DNA of 64,000 nt from Algoriphagus boritolerans DSM 17298 = JCM 18970 (GCF_900108085.1 NZ_FNVR01000013.1:18491-82490); one strand, 5' to 3'. Shown: positions 55,160 through 64,000, numbered from the stretch's first letter. Numbers and translations are program-made. The notes: generated by a model not told the origin, from the sequence alone.

Positions 55160-56982
55160 GGTATCCGAACCTATTCTTTGATTTGGTTGCTACAGGAATG
55201 CTCGTTATTGCTGTTCAAGTAACCGTTTTTGGCCAAAATGAAGCAGGGATTAAGGTTGCATTTTTGGCAGACATTCATTTGCAGGATGTATATGGAGACT
55301 TTCAGTCGGAAGAGTTTCGGGGGGTGATCAATCCCCGTAACGGAAAACTGGCGACTATCCGTACCATGTCAAGCCAACTCAATTCCACCCGACTCTTTAA
55401 TGAAAACTACTTTGCGCTTTTGGCGGCTTTGGAAGATCTGAGGCAAAAAGGGATCAAACTCGTGGTGCTTCCCGGAGACTATACTGATGACGGTCAGCCG
55501 ATGAATATTTTGGGTCTGAAAAAGATCCTCAAGCTGTACTCCGGACAGAATGGCATGCGGTTTTTCATAACCACGGGAAATCATGATCCGGTATCACCCT
55601 TTGGTTCGCCGGGAGGAAAGTCTGATTTCCTGGGAGAAAATGGACAAACTCAGGCTGTTTTCAGCCTTCAGAGAACTGATCAATCTTCTTCCGCAATCAG
55701 TGCAGAAATAAGATACTGGGGCTATTTTGAAATTTGCGAGGAATTGAAAGACTTTGGGTTTAGTCCCGGCAAGGAGGATTTATTTTGGACACATCCTTTC
55801 ATTCCCTTCGATTACGAAGGATATGATTTTCAAAGCATAAGTGAAGTGTCTTCGATCCGAACCCGGCTTTTCCCGGATCCCAAGTCAGGCCTGATGCTCC
55901 CTGATGCCAGCTATCTGGTAGAACCTGTTGAAGGTCTTTGGCTTTTGGCACTGGACGGAAACGTGTACAGCTATTCCGGCGTTGAAAATCAAATGGACTC
56001 AGTGGCATGGAGGGGCTCAAGCATTGGGTTCAATTTGGCCTCCAAAACCAAAGCCCACCAGTTACAATGGATCTCCAGGATCAGTCAGGAAGCGAAAAAA
56101 CGGGGAAAGACATTGGTTTCCTTCAGTCATTACCCATTGGCAGATTTCCACAACGGGGCATCAGCGGACATGAAAAAACTCTTTGGAGCGGAAAAACTTC
56201 AACTCACGAGAGTACCTGATGAACAAGTGTCCAAACTTTATTCCAGAGCAGGAATCCGGGTTCATTTTGCAGGGCACATGCATATCAATGATACCGGATC
56301 ACTTAATCCCGAAGCGAATGAAGAACTGATAAATATTCAGGTGCCTTCCTTGGCTGCTTTTCCTCCTGCCTACAAGATCATGAATCTTAAAACAGACCAT
56401 ATCATGGAAGTAAAAACCCAACTTTTACAAAAAGTGGATCGATTTGACGAGTTTTTTGATTTGTACAAAATAGAACACCAATGGCTCAGTCAAAAGGCAG
56501 GTTTGGACCATTGGGATTTAGGGATATTGGATGCGGTAGACTACCTGGATTTCACGCAACAGCACCTTCAGGAATTGATCAGATTGCGGTTTTTGAAGTC
56601 AGATTGGCCGGGTGATTTGGGAGTTTTGGTGAACGGAATAAGTCAATACCAACTCGCAGAATGGTTGGAAGCGCCATCCTCAGACCGGGAAAAATTACTG
56701 GATTCCTACTTTCAATCCATTCAGAAATCGAATCAAAAAGGTCCATTGATGGAGGATTTCTATCTCATAAAAAACGGAGGGGATCTCAGTGTGGGACTGA
56801 TCCCTACAGACAGAATGGAAGTTTACCGAAACCTCGAAAAGAAAAACCTGAACGCAGGCAAAGGGACATTGAATGGACAGTTTGCTGATTTCCTGAGCAT
56901 TTTCGGTAAACTATGCAAGGGACTGCCTTCGGATGAATTTTTTATTGACTTGGTGGATTTGAGTGTCAAGAGGGTGGATTGA
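55156..56982 (+). CDS. Exported metallophosphoesterase, large
   Basis: The GTG at 55156 overlaps the PI-PLC stop, so translation is coupled. After a signal-like segment (about 4-24) the calcineurin-type blocks appear in order: FLADIHLQDVYGD, LPGDYTDDGQ, TTGNHDP, SFSHYPLADF and AGHMHIND. The C-terminal 200 residues are helical and unlike small phosphoesterases. The size of 608 residues is consistent with exported Bacteroidota enzymes. Its likely job is to finish breakdown of the PI-PLC product. Confidence 0.9.
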   Translation: MRYPNLFFDLVATGMLVIAVQVTVFGQNEAGIKVAFLADIHLQDVYGDFQSEEFRGVINPRNGKLATIRTMSSQLNSTRLFNENYFALLAALEDLRQKGIKLVVLPGDYTDDGQPMNILGLKKILKLYSGQNGMRFFITTGNHDPVSPFGSPGGKSDFLGENGQTQAVFSLQRTDQSSSAISAEIRYWGYFEICEELKDFGFSPGKEDLFWTHPFIPFDYEGYDFQSISEVSSIRTRLFPDPKSGLMLPDASYLVEPVEGLWLLALDGNVYSYSGVENQMDSVAWRGSSIGFNLASKTKAHQLQWISRISQEAKKRGKTLVSFSHYPLADFHNGASADMKKLFGAEKLQLTRVPDEQVSKLYSRAGIRVHFAGHMHINDTGSLNPEANEELINIQVPSLAAFPPAYKIMNLKTDHIMEVKTQLLQKVDRFDEFFDLYKIEHQWLSQKAGLDHWDLGILDAVDYLDFTQQHLQELIRLRFLKSDWPGDLGVLVNGISQYQLAEWLEAPSSDREKLLDSYFQSIQKSNQKGPLMEDFYLIKNGGDLSVGLIPTDRMEVYRNLEKKNLNAGKGTLNGQFADFLSIFGKLCKGLPSDEFFIDLVDLSVKRVD

Positions 56983-57149
56983 GGCTTTAAGTTTGGTAAA
57001 CAGACCGCGATCTATCCTACCAAAATTAGATCTCGGCTTGAATGCCAAGCGTCCTGAATTAGACTGTAAAGAATTTGAAAATACAAGCTTTAGATGCAGT
57101 TAAATCCAGCGCTGTGTTGTCTATCGCATTTTGCCTTTATGGATAGAGA

Positions 57150-57420
57150 AATGGATGCCAGAACATTTCAGGCATGCTAACCTTATGAGAAATTTCTGAG
57201 GCTCCGGGTGTTTTTTCCTTTGTTACTTTTTGTGGGCCAAAAAGTAACCAAAAAGCCTTGACGTGGCAAAGCTCCAACCGCACGAGGCCGAACGCCGGCC
57301 CGCTGCCACGTCGGCCCAACGCGCCCTCCACATCTCGATTTTGCCCTGGTTAAGGTCAGATAGGGAGGTTTCGCCTAAGACTGTGGGATGGTTATAGGCT
57401 TGGCAGTGACCGGTAGGAAA
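57150..57420 (+). repeat. Stem-loop repeat H, copy H1
   Basis: Hairpin 1: GTTACTTTTTG/CAAAAAGTAAC (57222-57248). Hairpin 2: GACGTGGCA (57260-57268) with TGCCACGTC (57304-57312). Then GTCGGCCCAACGCGCCCTCC and TTTCGCCTAAGACTGTGGGA. H1 and H2 share nearly all of about 250 bases. The minus-strand frames of these modules look open but are caused by the GC-rich stems. Confidence 0.85.
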
Positions 57421-57439
57421 ATCACTAACCACGGAGTGG

Positions 57440-57493
57440 GAATGGCGATTGGGGAATGATAAATGATGAATGTTGAATGTTGAATGATGAATT
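57440..57493. repeat. Degenerate 7-bp tandem repeat, GAATGAT type
   Basis: Units of TGATGAA/TGTTGAA run directly into the P4 module, the same arrangement as before P1 and P3. Confidence 0.75.
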
Positions 57494-57668
57494 GTCCATG
57501 GCTTAAAGATACAGGTATTGTTAAATCGGCTAGTCCAGGAATTGACCACGGAGTGGTCGAACTTTTCAATAGCCCCGGGTGTCAACCCGGGGTAAAAACG
57601 TAAACGGGAGACAGCGCTGGCTCAGATTGTTGGCCTGGATGGAGATGTCGATGCCAGCGCAATGGAAA
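57494..57668 (+). repeat. Repeat P, copy P4
   Basis: GACCACGGAGTGGTC and CCCCGGGTgtcaACCCGGGG are both intact, followed by the AGCGCTGGCTCAGATTGTTG region. It lies between H1 and H2. Confidence 0.82.
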
Positions 57669-57925
57669 TGAATGCCGGAACATTTCAGGCATGCTAACCT
57701 TTTGAGAAAAATCTGAAGCTTTGAGTATTTTTTTCCTTTGTTACTTTTTGTGGGCCAAAAAGTAACCAAAAAGCCTTGACGTGGCAAAGCTCCAACCGCA
57801 CGAGGCCGAACGCTGGCCCGCTGCCACGTCGGCCCAACGCGCCCTCCACATCTCGATTTTGCCCTGGTCGAGGTCAGATAGGGAGGTTTCGCCTAAGACT
57901 GTGGGATGGTTATGGGCATGGGAGT
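57668..57925 (+). repeat. Stem-loop repeat H, copy H2
   Basis: Hairpin 1 at 57740-57766 and hairpin 2 arms at 57778-57786 and 57832-57840, with the same outer sequence as H1. H1, H2 and H3 are spaced 511-527 bases apart. Confidence 0.85.
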
Positions 57926-57944
57926 GACTGTTTGGGAAATCACT

Positions 57945-58080
57945 GACCACGGAGTGGTCGAACTTCTCAATAGCCCCGGGTGTGAACCCGGGGAAAAGAC
58001 GTTAATGGCTGACAGCGCTGGCGCTGGATGCTCATTTGGAAAGAGCTGTCGATGCCAGCGCAATGGAAATGGATGCCAGA
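57945..58080 (+). repeat. Repeat P, copy P5 (no leading tandem)
   Basis: Starts at GACCACGGAGTGGTC directly after H2 text. The GC stem has a GTGA loop. The 7-bp tandem and the first 35 bases of other P copies are missing, so P5 is truncated on its left. Confidence 0.8.
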
Positions 58081-58191
58081 ACATTTCATCTGTTTATAAT
58101 TTGATATTTATTGGTCAGATAGCCTGTCCCGATTTTTCTTCGGGAGAATCTCGCATGGTTTATAATCATCCCAGTGTGTGACGATCTTCGT
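58081..58191 (+). repeat. Repeat T, copy T1
   Basis: A 111-base module (TTTATAATTTGATATTTATT then TCCCGATTTTTCTTCGGGAG) with a hairpin TCCCGA...TCGGGA. The other copy, T2, fills 63889-64000 and is cut by the window edge. Confidence 0.82.
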
Positions 58192-58196
58192 CCTGC

Positions 58197-58455
58197 TCGA
58201 TTTCAGGCATGCTAACCTTATGAGAAATTTCTGAGGCTCTGGGTGTTTTTTCCTTTGATACTTTTTGTGGGCCAAAAAGTAACCAAAAAGCCTTGACGTG
58301 GCAAAGCTCCAACCGCACGAGGCCGAACGCTGGCCCGCTGCCACGTCGGCCCAACGCGCCCTCCACATCTCGATTTTGCCCTGGTTAAGGTCAGATAGGG
58401 AGGTTTCGCCTAAGACTGTGGGATGGTTATGGGCATGGGAGTGACTGTTTGGGAA
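58197..58455 (+). repeat. Stem-loop repeat H, copy H3
   Basis: Hairpin 2 arms at 58295-58303 and 58339-58347. Hairpin 1 has a mismatch (GATAC faces GTAAC). Otherwise it is close to H1 and H2. Confidence 0.82.
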
Positions 58456-58548
58456 ATCACTGACCCAGAATCGACAGTTTCGATGAGCAAAATGATTTGG
58501 GGAGGGTCGAACTATTCCTAAACCAATAATCAAAATCATCCAAATCCA

Positions 58549-58583
58549 CAAAAAAAGCCGAGCGGAATACGTTCGGCTTTTAG
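58549..58583 (-). terminator. Rho-independent terminator after the SusD-like gene
   Basis: On the minus strand AAAAGCCGAACG and CGCTCGGCTTTTTT form a stem with a TATTC loop and a T-run, about 25 bases beyond the SusD-like stop. It closes the SusC-SusD unit. Confidence 0.9.
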
Positions 58584-58605
58584 CATTATAACCACCTGAG
58601 AAATT

Positions 58606-60345
58606 TTAATACCCCTGATTTTGGACTAAAAATCCTTCTATGTTTGATGACCCGTCGATTGCACGTTGGGGTATCGGGAAGAGTCTTTTGTTGACATCGC
58701 TGTCATTTTTCTCTGTCCAGCTGTCCTCGTATTTTCCAAATCTGATCTGATAAGTTCTTCGAAGACCTTCCCAGTACAGTTCAAATCCTGACTCACGGAA
58801 TAAGATTTCCAGGTCAATGGAATTCAATGGAGCGGGTGTCTGTGCAGGGCGGGCATTTCTTGAGGTTCGCAAGGTATTGACATCTGCCAAGGCTCCCGCA
58901 TTATCTCCTTTTCTCAATTTCGCTTCTGCGCGCATCAGGTAGATTTCTCCCAGTCGGATCAGGACGATATCTACGCTACTTCTACTGCAGCAGTCTTGGG
59001 CAGTTCGGCTAAACTGATATTTTGAAAATCGGTGTCCGGTATTATGGAGACTTCCTTCGTTGGAGAAATCCACCTGAAGGTTGTGATCTACATACCGGAT
59101 ATTTGCGCCGCTGCTTCTTCTGTTGATCACAGGGTAGATTCTGACTTTACCATCTTCACATCGGAGGATATTTCCGCTGCCGTCCTTTCTGGGCCCCCAA
59201 ATTATCCCTCTCAAAATTCCCCGATCCATCTCAAATTCTTCTGCTTCCACACAATAATAGTGTTCTTCATCATTGGTAGGATTTACTCCCGTCAGGTCGC
59301 GGAGATTTTCGGGAATGAGGGTGTTCTCCTGAAAGAAACGGGCATCCGCTTCTGCAGGATCCACGTCGCCGTAGGCATCATACCAAGTCTGGATGAACGT
59401 AGGTGTTGCGGCTGTCGCATCAGTGCCACGCGTATTTGGAAATTCGGGCCTTGGGATCTGGTCTCCGGAGATAGACCAATATTGCCATCTGCTATGCTCG
59501 GTCTGAAGTACTCCTCGCTGGTCCAGGGAAAAGATGATTTCAGGATTGGTGTTGTTGTCATCGTTGAATAAATCAAAATACTCCGGTGACAACGAATAGC
59601 CTGCATTAATGATGTTGGTGGTGTATTCGATCACCTTGTCCATATCTTCCGGGTTGAAATTTGGGGTACCGTATGGATCACGATAAACTGCGGCATTCAA
59701 ATAGAGTCGGGCTAACAGAGCCTCCACCGCATGTTTATTCATTCTGCCGGGGCCATTGCCACTGCTGATAAGATTGACCACTGACAGCAGTTCGGACTCC
59801 AAGTATTCCACAGCTGCTTCTCTCCTCAGAATTTCAGATTGCTGACTGGACTGATTCTTTTTGAATACCAAACCCCAGTTATCCAAAGCCAACATATTGA
59901 GGTAGGCTTTCATGGCTACCATTTCATAAAGTGGGTTTTGTGCACTGGTATTGCCATTTTCCACTTCCAATTTCAATTGCTCTTCGGCTGCCACAGCTCT
60001 GGACAGCGTCAGCGTAATGAAAGTCCAGGAGTCTCCGACCAGGCTATTGGTTGGAGTCATCAAATGCTGGTGAACGGCAATAAATTTACCTCCGTCAAAC
60101 CAGTCAGTTCCCCCTCGGTAGGGAAGGATAGCTTCATCGGATGCCACTTCCTGAAGTCCAAAGTTGACCGTATGAAGCCAAACCTGACGCAACATTCCAT
60201 AGACCGGAGCAATGGAACCACTTACAATTTCGGCCTGACCTGTGCCAGTCAGAGATTCATCGAGAACTTCTTCATCCAAAGTAGTACAGCTAAGAAAGGC
60301 CAAAAGAAAGGCGGCTGTCGGAATTAATTTTCTAAAATTTATCAT
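58606..60345 (-). CDS. SusD/RagB-family outer-membrane lipoprotein
   Basis: The 579-residue protein has a lipoprotein signal with lipid Cys20 (LLAFLSC) and the C-terminal SusD signature LGEIYLMRAEAKLRKGDNAGALADVNTLR, plus FRESGFELYWEGLRR. SusD proteins are the surface lid that binds the nutrient for the SusC channel. The ligand is not deducible: no glycoside hydrolase, sulfatase or peptidase gene is beside it in the window. 50 bases separate it from the SusC-like stop. Confidence 0.95.
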   Translation of the reverse strand: MINFRKLIPTAAFLLAFLSCTTLDEEVLDESLTGTGQAEIVSGSIAPVYGMLRQVWLHTVNFGLQEVASDEAILPYRGGTDWFDGGKFIAVHQHLMTPTNSLVGDSWTFITLTLSRAVAAEEQLKLEVENGNTSAQNPLYEMVAMKAYLNMLALDNWGLVFKKNQSSQQSEILRREAAVEYLESELLSVVNLISSGNGPGRMNKHAVEALLARLYLNAAVYRDPYGTPNFNPEDMDKVIEYTTNIINAGYSLSPEYFDLFNDDNNTNPEIIFSLDQRGVLQTEHSRWQYWSISGDQIPRPEFPNTRGTDATAATPTFIQTWYDAYGDVDPAEADARFFQENTLIPENLRDLTGVNPTNDEEHYYCVEAEEFEMDRGILRGIIWGPRKDGSGNILRCEDGKVRIYPVINRRSSGANIRYVDHNLQVDFSNEGSLHNTGHRFSKYQFSRTAQDCCSRSSVDIVLIRLGEIYLMRAEAKLRKGDNAGALADVNTLRTSRNARPAQTPAPLNSIDLEILFRESGFELYWEGLRRTYQIRFGKYEDSWTEKNDSDVNKRLFPIPQRAIDGSSNIEGFLVQNQGY

Positions 60346-60394
60346 CTTTATTTTCTTTGTTTTTTCTGAAAGATTGAATAGTTAGCTACTCGTC

Positions 60395-63300
60395 TTAAAA
60401 GGTTAAATTAAGGTTGACCATAAAAGTCCTGGCTCTTGGATAGGTAAATCGGTCAATCCCGAAGGTTTGGATTCCTGCTGAGGTGGCTCCTGTATTGACT
60501 TCGGGATCAAATCCGGAATAGTCTGTGATCACAAACAGATTTTGACCTGTTACTGCCACTCTGATAGTTTCAAATGCATTACCCATTCCGATTTGACCGG
60601 GGTTGACATTGTATCCCAGGGTTGCATTGTTCAGCCTGAAGAAGGCCCCGTTTTCCAAGAATCGGGTTGAGACCGTATTGGCATTGTTGAAGGATTCTTC
60701 CGGGAATTGTACCGCAAAGGCTGTGGTATTGTTAGACCTTGAGAGTTGAGCTTTTGTGAACAGGGACATGGTGGTGTGATTGTAGATTTTGTTTCCCGCT
60801 CCCCCGTTGAAATTCAGTCCCAAGTCAAAATTCTTATACCTCATGTTGGTATTGATGCCGTAGATTACCTTTGGAATGGCACTGCCTACGACACTCCGGT
60901 CATTGTCCAGGATTTCCCCGTCACCATTGATATCCACAAATCTGTTGAGCCCATCCTCACCAATACCGTCAAACTGTAGCATATAAAAAGCTCCGATGGG
61001 TTGATTGTTGATGTAGCCGTTGATGGTAGCACCGGTTTGCCCGGCACCTTGAGCGGCACCAGTTGTCAACACCGAGTAGGGAGAGTCTCTTACTTCATTA
61101 CTGATAAAGGTGACATTTCCACCGATTTCGTAGGAGAATGTACTTTGGGGCTTGCTGCTATAATTGAGGGCCAGTTCGATCCCACTGTTGAAGATTTTCA
61201 TGTTATCGATATTATCCCAGAAAGTAGAGGTAGGCTGGACCGGGTCAGCCGGGACTACTTCAAGCAAAATATTGGAGGACACTTTGTTGAAATAATCCAG
61301 CGTTCCAGTCAACCGGTAGTCAAAAAATGCAAAGTCAATTCCTACATCAAATTGCGTGGAAACCTCCCATTGCAAATTCGGATTTGCCAAACGGGTAAAG
61401 ACGATCCCATACGGGTAGCTATCGAGCGTGTTGCCGTCGGTGTCGATGGGATACGTATTGAGACTACCGGCACCGTTGGCCAGGCGGTCTTCTGAGAAAC
61501 TTGCCTTGGTAATTTTGGAAGGAATCTCCTGGTTGCCTGTTTGCCCCCAACTGGTACGTAGTTTCAGGTTATTGAAAAATGAGTTGGCCATAAAGCCTTC
61601 TTTACTCAAGTTCCAGCCCAGCGCAAAAGAGGGAAAGTAGCCGTACTTGTTATTAGCTCCAAACTTGGAGGAGCCATCTGCCCGAAAGGTAGCCGTGAAC
61701 AAGTACTTTTCATCATAGATGTAGTTTAATCGGCCGAAATAGGACTGCAGTTCGTTACGGGTTGCCGCTGAATTTACCGTTGTTGGGAATTCGGTGGTAC
61801 TGTTGTGGTCTTGATATCTTGGTTCGATATTATTTGCCGCAAATCCTCTTGCCGAAGTTCCTCTGAACTCATCCAAAAATGTCTGATAGGAGTGTCCGAC
61901 TAGCACCGTGAAGTTATTCTTGTAATTATTCCAATTGTAGGTCAGGGTGTTTTCTACCAGACTGTTGGTATTAGCGGAGATTAATTCATCCAATGAGCCA
62001 TTGGAAACATTGGATTCATTGACAACCTCAGTGTATGGCTTGTATTGGATGTATCTACTGGTATTGGAATAATCCACCCCAAGGTTTAGCTTGTAAGTAA
62101 GTCCGTCCAGAATTTCAAAAGATGGGGAGATTGTACCCAAGATTCTGTTGTTTGCAGCATCATCGCTGTAGAGCTCATTTCTTTTGATTGGGTTGAGTGC
62201 GTTGGTATTGAGCAAAGTAGGTTGGCCATTGGTGAATGCAGGGATGGTTGGATTCAGATAAAGCATGTCACTGGTAATGGAACCGATTGCAGGCCTCAGG
62301 TTTTCGGTGAAGGAGGCTGTCAAGTTGTAGTCAACGATCAGTCTGCCTTCGAAGGCTTTCTGATTCATATTCAATTTTCCCGAATAGCGCTTTAGTTCTG
62401 AGTTTTTGAGGATCCCTTCCTGATTTTGATAGCCCAGGGATGCGAAATAGGAAAATTTTTCTGTGTTGGCGCCGCTCATGGACAAGCTGAAATCCTGGGA
62501 GAGCCCCACTTGAGTCAATTCATCCTGCCAGTTGGTGTTTCCGCCAAAATCTTCCAGGGCACCCCCTACAGCTACTACCTGTCTGCGAAATTCATCCGCA
62601 CTAAAGACATCGATTGGATTAGCCATCGCTGACCAGGCAGTGGATTCGGATACGTTGACTCGGGAAGTTCCTGCTTTACCTTTTTTGGTGGTGATTACAA
62701 TGACTCCATTCGATGCTCGCGATCCATATAGCGCGGTGGCGCTGGCATCCTTCAACACATCTATACTTTCGATATCATTAGGATTCAGAAAGTTGAGCGG
62801 ATTTGAGGCAATACCGGTATCAGAATTATCCAACAAAAAGCCATCCAAGACATAAAGTGGCTGTGTTCCGGAACGCAGACTACCAATTCCCCGGATGATG
62901 ACATTTTGATTTGCACCGGGTTCCCCGCTGGTAGAGGTAATGTTGACCCCTGCAATTTTGCCTTGCAGCAGGTCGACCGGGTTGGTGATTACCCCACGGT
63001 TGAAGTTTTCATTTTTCACAGAACCAATAGCACCGGTCACATCCGATCGCTTTTGGGTACCATATCCTACCACCACCAGTTCATCCAATTGCCTGGCGTC
63101 CGGTTCCAGTTGAATGCTCAGAGAAGAACGTCCATTTACAGAAACCTCCTGAGCTGTATAGCCCAGGTAGGAAATTACCAAGACGGCATCAGCAGGCACA
63201 TCAATGGAAAAATTCCCATCCAAATCTGTGATGGTTCCGTTGGTGGTACCTTTAACCAGAATTGCAGCACCGGGCAAAGGGGCTCCCGTTTCATCCTGGA

Positions 63301-63454
63301 CAGTACCAGTAATTACTGCCAAGATTTCCCTGTTTGAATCTACAGACAGGGCGTAAGCCTGAGACGCTGCAAATCCCCAGGATAAAAAGATCAAACTGCA
63401 GACTAAATGCAATCGGAGCATTTTCCGGGTCTGCCTAATGGTAAAATTTCCCAT
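60395..63454 (-). CDS. SusC/RagA-family TonB-dependent outer-membrane channel
   Basis: The 1019-residue protein starts with a signal peptide (ending about residue 36), a CarboxypepD_reg-like domain (about 46-120, TVQDETGAPLPGAAILVKG), the TonB-box region DELVVVGYGTQKRSDVTGA, a plug (about 125-240) and a large beta-barrel ending with a terminal Phe (MVNLNLTF), the barrel-assembly signal. It imports large nutrients with TonB energy and works with the SusD lipoprotein downstream. No regulator gene (sigma/FecR, hybrid kinase) is beside it within the window. Confidence 0.96.
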   Translation of the reverse strand: MGNFTIRQTRKMLRLHLVCSLIFLSWGFAASQAYALSVDSNREILAVITGTVQDETGAPLPGAAILVKGTTNGTITDLDGNFSIDVPADAVLVISYLGYTAQEVSVNGRSSLSIQLEPDARQLDELVVVGYGTQKRSDVTGAIGSVKNENFNRGVITNPVDLLQGKIAGVNITSTSGEPGANQNVIIRGIGSLRSGTQPLYVLDGFLLDNSDTGIASNPLNFLNPNDIESIDVLKDASATALYGSRASNGVIVITTKKGKAGTSRVNVSESTAWSAMANPIDVFSADEFRRQVVAVGGALEDFGGNTNWQDELTQVGLSQDFSLSMSGANTEKFSYFASLGYQNQEGILKNSELKRYSGKLNMNQKAFEGRLIVDYNLTASFTENLRPAIGSITSDMLYLNPTIPAFTNGQPTLLNTNALNPIKRNELYSDDAANNRILGTISPSFEILDGLTYKLNLGVDYSNTSRYIQYKPYTEVVNESNVSNGSLDELISANTNSLVENTLTYNWNNYKNNFTVLVGHSYQTFLDEFRGTSARGFAANNIEPRYQDHNSTTEFPTTVNSAATRNELQSYFGRLNYIYDEKYLFTATFRADGSSKFGANNKYGYFPSFALGWNLSKEGFMANSFFNNLKLRTSWGQTGNQEIPSKITKASFSEDRLANGAGSLNTYPIDTDGNTLDSYPYGIVFTRLANPNLQWEVSTQFDVGIDFAFFDYRLTGTLDYFNKVSSNILLEVVPADPVQPTSTFWDNIDNMKIFNSGIELALNYSSKPQSTFSYEIGGNVTFISNEVRDSPYSVLTTGAAQGAGQTGATINGYINNQPIGAFYMLQFDGIGEDGLNRFVDINGDGEILDNDRSVVGSAIPKVIYGINTNMRYKNFDLGLNFNGGAGNKIYNHTTMSLFTKAQLSRSNNTTAFAVQFPEESFNNANTVSTRFLENGAFFRLNNATLGYNVNPGQIGMGNAFETIRVAVTGQNLFVITDYSGFDPEVNTGATSAGIQTFGIDRFTYPRARTFMVNLNLTF

Positions 63455-63599
63455 GTTTTAAAGGTTTAAATGAAGGTTTAAACCACAAAATTAGGCTCTG
63501 AAACTCCGTGGATGAGGTAGAAATGATGAAGGTTTCGTGAAGTTACTTCAATGATTTTTTTCAAAAAGCTATCAGTATTTGATGAAAAATTGATTTTTA

Positions 63600-63688
63600 G
63601 ATTAGGAAAATGTTAAAGGGGAAGAGAGGTGTTGAATGAGAAATGAGGAATGGGGATCCCGATAGCTATCGGGAGGGAATGAGGAATT
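63600..63688. repeat. Tandem text and palindrome before P6
   Basis: GAATGAG/GGAATGG-type units surround the perfect palindrome TCCCGATAGCTATCGGGA (63657-63674), the same one that starts S1. From 63455 to 63600, upstream of the SusC-like start, there is AT-rich text that should contain its promoter; no clear -7/-33 pair was assigned. Confidence 0.7.
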
Positions 63689-63885
63689 ATCCATAGCTTA
63701 AAGACACAGGTATTGTTGAATCGACTAGTCCAAGGGTTGACCACAGAGTGGTCAAACTTTTCAATAACCCCGGGTAAGGAGGCACGACGCAACCCGGGGA
63801 AAGAAAATGATGGTAAAGCCCAGCGCTGGCCCAGATTATTGACCTGGAAGGAGATGTGGATGCCAGGGCAATGGAAATGGATGCC
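63689..63885 (+). repeat. Repeat P, copy P6
   Basis: GACCACAGAGTGGTC, then CCCCGGGT with the enlarged loop AAGGAGGCACGACGC and ACCCGGGG, as in P3. It runs straight into T2, as P5 runs into T1. Confidence 0.82.
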
Positions 63886-63888
63886 AGA

Positions 63889-64000
63889 ACAATTCATCTG
63901 TTTATAACTTGATTTTAATTGGTCAGATAGCCTGTCCCGATTTTTCTTCGGGAGAATCTCGCATGGTTTATAATCATCCCAGTGTGTGACGATCTTCGTC
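63889..64000 (+). repeat. Repeat T, copy T2, cut by window edge
   Basis: Matches T1 over its whole visible length with a few changes (TTTATAACTTGATTTTAATT). It continues beyond the window, so the island to the right is probably of the same kind. Confidence 0.8.

Noticed and set aside
57137..58551. Minus-strand frames of 60-147 residues repeated in the H modules.
   Set aside because: They recur because the module recurs. The apparent protein is the translation of a GC-rich stem-loop, with no signal of coding selection.

Overview
The window reads as chromosomal DNA of a Bacteroidota bacterium, most likely order Cytophagales and perhaps an Algoriphagus-like member of the Cyclobacteriaceae; the genus is inference. 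The evidence is a SusC/SusD pair, a miaB - sigma-54 activator - lptE - secG - groES/groEL neighbourhood, a DUF3822-coaD pair, LytTR and Rcp-type response regulators, many short lipoproteins with a Cys near residue 20, and moderate GC content. No rRNA, tRNA, CRISPR array, prophage or intact transposase gene was found.

Layout. 1-1563 holds a secreted DUF1080 protein cut by the left edge. 2.1-7.8 kb carries a GNAT enzyme, an EamA exporter, a Tat-exported phosphoesterase, two response regulators, a divergent PAS histidine kinase and a PglD-like acyltransferase. A 1-kb repeat-bearing gap follows. 8.8-17.3 kb is housekeeping: MsbA-like ABC exporter, TerC, DUF1573, RecD-like helicase, two Nudix proteins, coaD and pyrE. 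17.4-22.3 kb is a tight five-gene minus-strand operon of amide-ligase-type enzymes (esterase, ATP-grasp, GCS2 carboxylate-amine ligase, class I amidotransferase, ATP-grasp-like protein) with no assigned product; it is the best candidate here for an undescribed pathway. 22.5-35.5 kb has a gamma carbonic anhydrase, YceI, PabB, DinB, MiaB, a sigma-54 activator, LptE, SecG and GroES/GroEL, with a near-perfect sigma-54 promoter before groES. 35.5-41.2 kb has a serine hydrolase, an S10-type peptidase, an amidohydrolase remnant, small acetyltransferases, a VOC protein and kdsB. 41.4-48.1 kb is a capsule/exopolysaccharide operon (glycosyltransferase, polymerase-like membrane protein, deacetylase, Wza, Wzc).

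From 48.1 kb on, the window alternates between genes and islands of palindrome-rich repeats. The islands (48.1-50.1, 51.3-52.1, 57.0-58.5 and 63.5-64.0 kb) are mosaics of a few modules (named P, Q, S, V, H, T and L below) in a recurring order, each P module usually preceded by a degenerate 7-bp tandem repeat. They surround a DUF4143-type AAA ATPase, a phosphate-scavenging set (PLC-like/alkaline phosphatase fusion, PI-PLC, metallophosphoesterase) and a SusC/SusD pair. The ATPase and the SusC/SusD pair are each bracketed by direct copies of the same repeats, which could let them be lost or gained by recombination. A diverged copy of one stem-loop module lies 49 kb away (8.4 kb) in the opposite orientation and keeps its long stem through compensatory changes, suggesting the folded structure is what is maintained.

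Start codons were moved from the longest open frame where a signal peptide, homologous N-terminus or overlap argued for it; several genes appear to use TTG or GTG.
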